A stretch of 37,353 bases of DNA from contig CALFOM010000117.1 in NCBI GenBank assembly GCA_937919685.1, forward strand, positions 1-37,353. The letters run 5' to 3'. Of this stretch, positions 32,271 through 37,353 are shown piece after piece. Made by a program: the position numbers and the translations under genes. The notes beneath the pieces were generated by a model, which worked only from the letters and a program-made list of their open reading frames with translations, did not search any database and was not told the DNA's origin. Position 1 is the first letter of the stretch. Each line of letters opens with the position of its first letter. Origin of the DNA: an uncultured Phycisphaera sp. Lineage in GTDB: Bacteria; Planctomycetota; Phycisphaerae; Phycisphaerales; SM1A02.

Positions 32271-34277
32271 TCAGCGACGACGCTGGCCGCCGCCGCCCAT
32301 CCCGCCCATCCCGCCCATCATGCTCTGGGCCAGTGATTCCTGAAGGGTCGCCATCGCGGCATCCGCGGAGTCGAAGTCTCCGGCCTTCACCTTTTCGACC
32401 ATGGCGTCGATGGTCTTGGCCATGCCGGCCATCATCCGGTCAATCATCGGGCCGGCCATCGCGACCATCATTTCGATCTGAGGATCGGCCTTGAGGGTCG
32501 CGTCGAGATCCACGAACCAGCCGTTCGCACCCTTGCTCACGATGATCTTCTGGCCGTCTTCTGATGCGAGGGTCCCGGTGTCGCCGTCGACCGAGTCCAC
32601 GGTGAAAGTGGATGAGAGCGGGCCATCGGCGATTCCCTCAGCGGAAGTGATCGCGGTTGCGGTTGCGTCCTTCCCGAACTTGGTGTCCATCGCATTGATG
32701 AGGTCGTTCAGGAGATCGCCCTGGGCCGTGAACATCTTCTTGAGTTGCGAGGCGGTCTCCGACTTGGCGACGAGGGCGGCGTTGAGTCGATCCGCGGAAT
32801 CGGCGCTGGTCGGGGGGTTGCTGAGGAACTTGGCGATCGCACCGGGGGTTGCGAATCCAAGGCCGGCGCCGGCAGCGCTGGAACGACCGGCAGACGATGC
32901 GGCCACGGTCCGGCTCGCGGCTCGATCAGTTCGCGCCGCGTCCGACATGGAGACGAGGTCGCCACCCTTGGCGGCTTCAATCGCCTGCTGGATCTGCTGG
33001 ACGATCTTCGCGTCGATCGCATCCTTGGTCTGCAGGCTGTCTAACGCATCAAGCCCCTTCTGCATCGAGGTGCTGGCTTCCAAGAGAAGGGCGTCGCGGC
33101 TGGCGATCGTCGTTTCAAGCATGGTCTTCATGCTGGTGCTGTCGGGAATGACGCCGGAGGCGACGACGCGAGCGATCACGTCCGCTCTTCGATTCTGCAT
33201 GGTTGCGGCCTCCCAAGCGACTCTGCCTTTGCCGAATTCGGCATTGGCGATCGCTCTGGACCCGCTCGCGGCTTCGGATTTGCTTCCGCCGTTCTTGAAC
33301 TGTCGAGCACTGTTGACCGCGGAGTCGAAGTCTCGCATCGATGCGCTGAAGCGAGGGAGGATCGTCTGGTCTTCAAACGTGTTCAACTCGGTCAGCGATT
33401 TGGCGATGGTTCGGGCGAGTTCATCCAGATCGGATCGAACCTTGCCAGCGTACGCCATCGCGGCATCCCGCCGGGATTCCGCATTCGCTCTTGCGGACCG
33501 AGCGCTGCCGAGCACGTTGTTCTGTCCGTCGCGTCGGGATTCCTCGACTCGGACGGTCGGTTCAAGTGTCTGAATGGCGATGTGGTCTCGTGCCGCCGCG
33601 ATTCGATGGCCTCGGGCCTCCTGTCGGAGCTCGATGGACTCGTTGATCTGATCCAGGCCGTCGAGAGGCCCGGCGTCGACGCCTGAGCGGCCCCGCTCGC
33701 CAGCCGTGGATTCGAGCGCTGCGGCGCGAGAAATACGCGAGTCGCGTTGCCCTTCGGCCTGCACGATTCGTTCATTGAGCGTGTCGAGTTGATCTTCGGC
33801 GTCCGCGATTCTCGATCGGGCATCCGCGAGGTTCGACTCGATGACGAGGTTCGCCGCCGAGGTATCCAGCGATTCGGCCGCCATCGCGGCGGACTGAAGC
33901 ATCTCGGCATCCGTCGCGAGAGATCGGATGATCGTCCGAAGGGCTTGCGCCGAGGATTCCATTCGAACGGCTTCATCGAATTCGAACGCTCCGGCCGCGG
34001 ACCGGATGTTCGCCGCAAGATTAGCAGCGGCCCTCGCATCAGTGGATTGTCCGATGGTGTCGGCTCGGGTTGCGATCCTTCGGAGTGCCTCGGCAGACTC
34101 GTCGATCGAGCCGCGTTCTTCACGGATGATCGGTCGTTCTCGAAGAACGGCGGCGTAATCGGTATTGATTTTGGCGATCGTGTCGCTCCCGCCATCCGAA
34201 CCATCTCCGCAACCGGCGAGGCCGATGGCAAGGACGAGGGAGAGGGGAAGCATGATGAGGCTCGGCCGTGGCTGCAT
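32271..34277 (-). CDS. Large coiled-coil lipoprotein, unknown function
   Basis: The protein has 668 residues. A short signal sequence ends in a lipobox (AIGLAGC, Cys23), so it is probably a lipoprotein. Residues 40-480 are almost all alpha-helical, rich in Ala, Arg, Glu and Asp, with coiled-coil character (DARSRIADAEDQLDTLNERI). A Ser/Ala-rich linker follows near 445-470. At about 540-590 is a small beta-rich part (SSTFTVDSVDGDTGTLA, GANGWFVDLDATL). The tail is Met/Gly-rich (MMGGMGGMGGGGQ) and ends QRRR. I recognise no family. The nearest gene upstream on the strand is the secreted CX4CH protein, 122 bases away. A structural envelope role is possible but not shown. Confidence 0.75.
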   Translation of the reverse strand: MQPRPSLIMLPLSLVLAIGLAGCGDGSDGGSDTIAKINTDYAAVLRERPIIREERGSIDESAEALRRIATRADTIGQSTDARAAANLAANIRSAAGAFEFDEAVRMESSAQALRTIIRSLATDAEMLQSAAMAAESLDTSAANLVIESNLADARSRIADAEDQLDTLNERIVQAEGQRDSRISRAAALESTAGERGRSGVDAGPLDGLDQINESIELRQEARGHRIAAARDHIAIQTLEPTVRVEESRRDGQNNVLGSARSARANAESRRDAAMAYAGKVRSDLDELARTIAKSLTELNTFEDQTILPRFSASMRDFDSAVNSARQFKNGGSKSEAASGSRAIANAEFGKGRVAWEAATMQNRRADVIARVVASGVIPDSTSMKTMLETTIASRDALLLEASTSMQKGLDALDSLQTKDAIDAKIVQQIQQAIEAAKGGDLVSMSDAARTDRAASRTVAASSAGRSSAAGAGLGFATPGAIAKFLSNPPTSADSADRLNAALVAKSETASQLKKMFTAQGDLLNDLINAMDTKFGKDATATAITSAEGIADGPLSSTFTVDSVDGDTGTLASEDGQKIIVSKGANGWFVDLDATLKADPQIEMMVAMAGPMIDRMMAGMAKTIDAMVEKVKAGDFDSADAAMATLQESLAQSMMGGMGGMGGGGQRRR

Positions 34278-34319
34278 GGTCGTGGTCGTCTCCGTCTTCT
34301 GAACGGTCCGTCGCGGTGA

Positions 34320-34335
34320 TCGGATCTCGATCCGA
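34320..34335. repeat. Short inverted repeat in the 5' region of the coiled-coil lipoprotein gene
   Basis: TCGGAT (34320-34325) and ATCCGA (34330-34335) are separated by ctcg. The repeat sits 43 bases upstream of the lipoprotein start, between two minus-strand genes. It is a possible small RNA hairpin or operator; the short arms make chance plausible. Confidence 0.35.
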
Positions 34336-34399
34336 CCCTCTAAGGGGCTGAACGAAGATTGTAGCGGGTCTGCGCGGGCCTGATCAGGGGTGCGGAGGC

Positions 34400-35944
34400 T
34401 CAGCGGCCGCGGCGGTCCTCGGGTGAATCAGGCGAAACCGGCTCAGGGAGATTGGGCGTGGAGATGACCGGAGCCTCGTAGTCGACGGGATAGCTCGTCC
34501 GCGGGCGGAACATGCCGTTCATCCACCCGAAGGCATCTCGAAGGAGTCTGGGGTTTCCCTTGCTAAAGACCGGAGACCACCCCCTGACCTCGGGATGTGG
34601 AAATCGAGCCTCGTTTCGAGGAAGGCCGTACTGGATGAGTAGCGAGCGACCCGGGTCGAGATAGTCCACCAGCGGCATTTCCAACTCATTCCAGCGTTCG
34701 AGAATCAAGAGATTCGTGTATCGAACTCGCTCGCTCTTGGAGTTGCGCCGGTGCAGGAAGAATCGACCGCCGTCGAGTCCGCCGTGGCAGCGGCTCGTGG
34801 CACAATTCGGGATCAGCCACGCGTCGTGAACCCTCTGGCGAAAGAGATTGAGCGCCGGCGGTTCGGAGTTGACTTCGATCCGAGAGTACAGATCGCGAGC
34901 CTTGAGTCTGAACATGAGATCCACGACTTCCGCCGATTCGGCTCGGAAGAGCGCCGTCCGACCGGCGCTGTCGGCGGGAATCAGGGGGCTCGCGCCGTAC
35001 TTCTCGAGGATCTCTCGAACCGTCTCCGGTGAAATGTGCATTCGGGGCGGCTTGCGGAAATCAATCTCGTAGACCCGGATGATGTTGACGTCGTCCGCGG
35101 AGATGATCTCCTGCGGAAGCAGATCTCGAAGATCCACTGGTCCGGTCGATCGTTCGTCGCGGATGGTTCGCCCATCGAGCGGTGAAGGCGATGTGGACGT
35201 GCCGGAGTTGGCCTCGAGAATGAGCTGGGCCTCGACGAGTTTCAGAAGCTCTACGGCTCGGGGGAGTTTCGATTCGGCGACGATCTCGATCAGTTCGGCG
35301 TGGGCCAGTTGATAGGCTTCCTCCTCGAAGAGCCAAGCTGCGAGCTCGAATCTCCGGGTGTACTGATCGGGCTCGATCATCTCTCGGAAGCGCTTGTACT
35401 TCTCCTCGAGTGTGAGATCGAGCCTGGTCTGGACGACGCTTGCCCTCGGGAGTTTGGTGGTCACGCCTTCGATGCGAATCACGACTTCGTCAAAGTCGTC
35501 CTTGACGAGTAGGCCGGCGAGAAGCGTGCCGTCGCGAAGTTCGACGAGGCCTGGTCGGGCCGTCTCGATATCGTTGAGGCGAATGAGCCGATGGAGTCGG
35601 TTCTTTGGGAAACTCCGGATCTTCCCATCCAGATCTCGAATGCTCAGCAGGTCATGATCTTCGTCGACGACGAATCCGCCGAGTTCCTCGTACCGGTCCA
35701 CCCAAAGATAGACGCGCGGGGGAGCAGATGCCGCTTCTGCCGGTGCTGCTTCTACGGGTGCTGCTTCTGCGGGGTCATCTACCGCCGGCAGAGGGGCAGT
35801 CGGGGCCTTGCTCGCTTCGGTGGCGGGATCGATCGCCGGTGGGTCGTCGGCCGATGGCGAAAACGCCGGCGAGAGTCCGAGAGTCGTGGCGAAAAGGGCC
35901 GAGATGACGGTGGCCAGAGCCACGCGAACCGGAAGGAGGCGCAT
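34400..35944 (-). CDS. Exported protein with CX4CH heme-like motif, function unknown
   Basis: The proposed product has 514 residues from ATG 35944, chosen because it places a clear signal peptide at the N-terminus (MRLLPVRVALATVISALFAT). The ORF extension to 36118 is intergenic. A Pro/Ala linker with near-repeats (EAAPVEAAPAEAASAPP) follows. At about 75-175 is a beta-rich part (LWVDRYEELGGFVV, VELRDGTLLAGLLV). A helical part comes next, then near residue 380 NCATSRCHGGLDGG. CATSRCH has the form CX4CH, a known though less common c-type heme attachment motif, and the CHGG context resembles planctomycete-type cytochromes. If so, the protein acts in the periplasm with one heme. Domain identity is otherwise unknown. 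Confidence 0.7.
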   Translation of the reverse strand: MRLLPVRVALATVISALFATTLGLSPAFSPSADDPPAIDPATEASKAPTAPLPAVDDPAEAAPVEAAPAEAASAPPRVYLWVDRYEELGGFVVDEDHDLLSIRDLDGKIRSFPKNRLHRLIRLNDIETARPGLVELRDGTLLAGLLVKDDFDEVVIRIEGVTTKLPRASVVQTRLDLTLEEKYKRFREMIEPDQYTRRFELAAWLFEEEAYQLAHAELIEIVAESKLPRAVELLKLVEAQLILEANSGTSTSPSPLDGRTIRDERSTGPVDLRDLLPQEIISADDVNIIRVYEIDFRKPPRMHISPETVREILEKYGASPLIPADSAGRTALFRAESAEVVDLMFRLKARDLYSRIEVNSEPPALNLFRQRVHDAWLIPNCATSRCHGGLDGGRFFLHRRNSKSERVRYTNLLILERWNELEMPLVDYLDPGRSLLIQYGLPRNEARFPHPEVRGWSPVFSKGNPRLLRDAFGWMNGMFRPRTSYPVDYEAPVISTPNLPEPVSPDSPEDRRGR

Positions 35945-36255
35945 CCCGACAGTTTCGCCGCCAGACCGGCTTCCTGCAAGGAACGAATGAAAAACCCCCC
36001 GCGAGGGTTGCAGGGCGCGGTAGTCTCCGGACCTCGGCGTCATCGGACGACGGCCGGACGGCGGTCGGGGTCGAGACGCCGGAGGAGGATCAAAGGTCAT
36101 TCGGTTCATCTTTTCCATGCCTTGAGGTCGCCTTTCATGGCGTTCTTGGAGCGCATCGGATCGAGGCCGCCGCCTTTGAATCTTCCGTCGCCGGCGTGGG
36201 GAATCGAAATCCGGCTCGTCGACGAGCCTCGGAACAGATCTGAAAGGAAGCGATC
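35945..36255. other. Divergent intergenic region (311 bases)
   Basis: The region lies between two outward-reading genes and must hold both promoters, but I see no convincing sigma-70 -35/-10 pair. It contains a run of six C at about 35997-36002, a possible 40-codon leader ORF (36137-36259, +) and a perfect 16-base palindrome at 36213-36228. The first 170 bases are GC-rich without other visible structure. Confidence 0.6.
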
Positions 36256-36259
36256 ATGA
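36137..36259 (+). CDS. Possible 40-residue leader peptide upstream of the isomerase gene
   Basis: ATG 36137 has GAGG 9 bases before it, and the frame stops at TGA 36257-36259, overlapping the isomerase ATG as ATGA, the same coupling used between true genes in this window. The peptide begins MAFLERIGSRPPPLNLPSP and ends in basic residues. No relative is known to me. The opposite strand also looks weakly coding here, so chance is quite possible. Confidence 0.25.
   Translation: MAFLERIGSRPPPLNLPSPAWGIEIRLVDEPRNRSERKRS
36213..36228. promoter_or_regulatory. Perfect 16-base palindrome, candidate operator
   Basis: GGCTCGTCGACGAGCC reads the same on both strands, with no spacer. It lies 27 bases before the start of the isomerase gene and before its ribosome binding site (AAGGAAG, about 36242-36248). 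The position suits a repressor site or a 5'-UTR hairpin. The binding protein is unknown. Confidence 0.45.
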
Positions 36260-37248
36260 AACTGGGCGTCATGGCGGCACTCTTTGCCGACCGAAGTCTT
36301 GAAGAGACGTTGGCCTACTGTGCGGAGAGTGGTCTCGATGCGATCGAAATTCCGGTCGGGGCCTATCCCGGCTCCCCCTTCTTCGATGCTGCCCGGGTGC
36401 TCGGTTCCCCAAAGGAGCAGGATCGGATCAAGTCGGCGCTTCGGGACCATGGTCTCGAACTCTCGGGACTGGCGGTGCATGGCAACCCCGTTCATCCCAC
36501 AGCCCGAGCCGCCAAGGCGGATCACACCGCCTTCGAACGAGCAGTCAAACTAGCGCCCAAGCTGGGTACCGATGTGGTCATCACCTTCAGCGGATGCCCC
36601 GGTGGGTCCAAGGCGGACCGGACGCCCAACTGGGTGACCTGCGCCTGGCCCAACGATTTCTCCGAGATCCTCAAGTATCAGTGGGACGAAGTGCTCGTCC
36701 CGTACTGGGCGATGCAGGCGAAGTTCTGTCGCAAGCACGGTGTTCGCGTCGCTTGGGAGGCTCATCCTGGATTCTGCGCCTACAACCCAGACACCCTCAT
36801 CAGGCTCAGCGAGCGGTCGATGAAGGCGTCGGGATTGAAAGGGAAGCCGGTACTTGGAGCGAATCTCGATCCATCCCATTTCTTCTGGCAGGGCATCGAT
36901 CCGATCGAGGCCGCCCGAGTGCTGGGTGAGGCAGGGCTCCTCTTCTACGTCCACGCCAAGGACACCGAGCTCAACCCTCACCAGGGTCGGATCAATGGTT
37001 ACAACGATGCTCGTCCCTACACCGATCTGAAGCATCGTTCCTGGACCTTCCGAACCTGCGGATGGGGCCACGGCCATGAGTTCTGGAAGCCGTTCGTCTC
37101 GATGCTGCGGATTCAGGGCTACGACCATGTGCTTTCGATCGAACACGAAGATCCGCTGATGTCGGTCGAGGAAGGCCTTCAGCGAGCCATTGAATTTCTG
37201 ACCGACGCGATCATCTTCGAACCGCCCGCGGATCCCTGGTGGACCTGA
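36256..37248 (+). CDS. Sugar phosphate isomerase/epimerase-like TIM-barrel protein
   Basis: The protein has 330 residues of the xylose-isomerase-like TIM-barrel family. It begins MKLGVMAALFADRSLEETL, typical for the group. Candidate metal ligands are the Glu of VAWEAHPG (about 173), the Asp and His of NLDPSHFFWQG, the His of YVHAKDTE and the Glu of SIEHEDPLM near the C-terminus, in the usual order. AAGGAAG lies about 7 bases before ATG. There is no signal peptide, so it is cytoplasmic. Such proteins isomerise or epimerise sugars or inositol derivatives and are common in planctomycete sugar catabolism; the substrate is unknown. A strong hairpin follows, so it may be transcribed alone. Confidence 0.88.
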   Translation: MKLGVMAALFADRSLEETLAYCAESGLDAIEIPVGAYPGSPFFDAARVLGSPKEQDRIKSALRDHGLELSGLAVHGNPVHPTARAAKADHTAFERAVKLAPKLGTDVVITFSGCPGGSKADRTPNWVTCAWPNDFSEILKYQWDEVLVPYWAMQAKFCRKHGVRVAWEAHPGFCAYNPDTLIRLSERSMKASGLKGKPVLGANLDPSHFFWQGIDPIEAARVLGEAGLLFYVHAKDTELNPHQGRINGYNDARPYTDLKHRSWTFRTCGWGHGHEFWKPFVSMLRIQGYDHVLSIEHEDPLMSVEEGLQRAIEFLTDAIIFEPPADPWWT

Positions 37249-37278
37249 TCGGCACGCCGAAGGGCCCCGGACAAAATC

Positions 37279-37317
37279 GAAGCGGCGGTGGATCCCTGAG
37301 TGGTCCACCGCCGCTTC
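37279..37317 (+). terminator. Hairpin terminator behind the isomerase gene
   Basis: A perfect 14-bp inverted repeat (gaagcggcggtgga / tccaccgccgcttc) with an 11-base loop lies 31 bases after the isomerase stop. It is followed by attggtgatttt, a modest T-rich stretch. The stem is strong and GC-rich; the U-tract is not immediate. Confidence 0.75.
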
Positions 37318-37353
37318 ATTGGTGATTTTCAAGGCCGGATCGGGCACGCCATT

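Noticed and set aside
36106-36165. Coding-like minus-strand stretch ending KGDLKAWKR upstream of the secreted protein gene
   Set aside because: The only usable start gives 16 codons with no ribosome binding site, and the plus-strand frame explains the base composition equally well.

Overview
The window is high-GC, almost entirely coding bacterial DNA, and no plasmid, phage, insertion sequence or CRISPR signature is visible. The gene content suggests a planctomycete-like (PVC superphylum) Gram-negative, possibly a Phycisphaerae member. The reasons are a squalene set (hpnC-hpnD-hpnE), a KDO-activation gene (kdsB) next to pyrG as in Chlamydia, an meso-diaminopimelate-type murE, large secreted lipoproteins with TPR plus VCBS/UnbV repeats, and a secreted protein with a possible c-type heme motif. 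The taxonomic call is inference from gene families, not from a marker alignment.

Layout: (1) 1-159, the tail of a PqqB-like metallo-hydrolase on +. (2) 201-9857, a minus-strand block read in the order TPR protein, kdsB, pyrG, tRNA(CAT), AsmA-like protein, TPR/VCBS/UnbV lipoprotein. (3) 10106-17882, a tightly packed plus-strand series def, fmt, putative zinc peptidase, queA, murE, murF, mraY, covering formyl-methionine handling, queuosine and peptidoglycan precursors. (4) 17950-21114 minus: an APH-like kinase, a YfgM-like membrane protein and an RluD-type pseudouridine synthase. (5) 21213-25459 plus: a Cof-type HAD phosphatase overlapping an 1131-residue protein that resembles a fused indolepyruvate:ferredoxin oxidoreductase but lacks its iron-sulfur cysteines. 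(6) 25461-27706 minus: ispH-rlmN. (7) 27888-32264 plus: hpnC-hpnD-hpnE-queG. (8) 32271-35944 minus: a secreted protein with a CX4CH motif, then a large coiled-coil lipoprotein. (9) 36256-37248 plus: a sugar-phosphate isomerase/epimerase-like TIM barrel with a strong hairpin behind it.

Many neighbours overlap by 4 bases (ATGA, GTGA, TTGA or CTGA), so translational coupling is the rule. Functional links: PyrG makes the CTP that KdsB uses to activate KDO. IspH makes the isoprenoid units that HpnC/D/E join and reduce to squalene, and the two sets are divergently transcribed. MurE, MurF and MraY are consecutive steps of peptidoglycan precursor synthesis. Def and Fmt are the two ends of the N-formylmethionine cycle. 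QueA and QueG are consecutive steps of queuosine synthesis but sit 18 kb apart in different operons.

The most unusual item is the cysteine-poor, apparently cofactor-less relative of the fused indolepyruvate oxidoreductase at 22064-25459. Next are the HEXXH protein embedded in the def-fmt-queA-mur operon, the kdsB-pyrG arrangement, and several intergenic repeats and palindromes.
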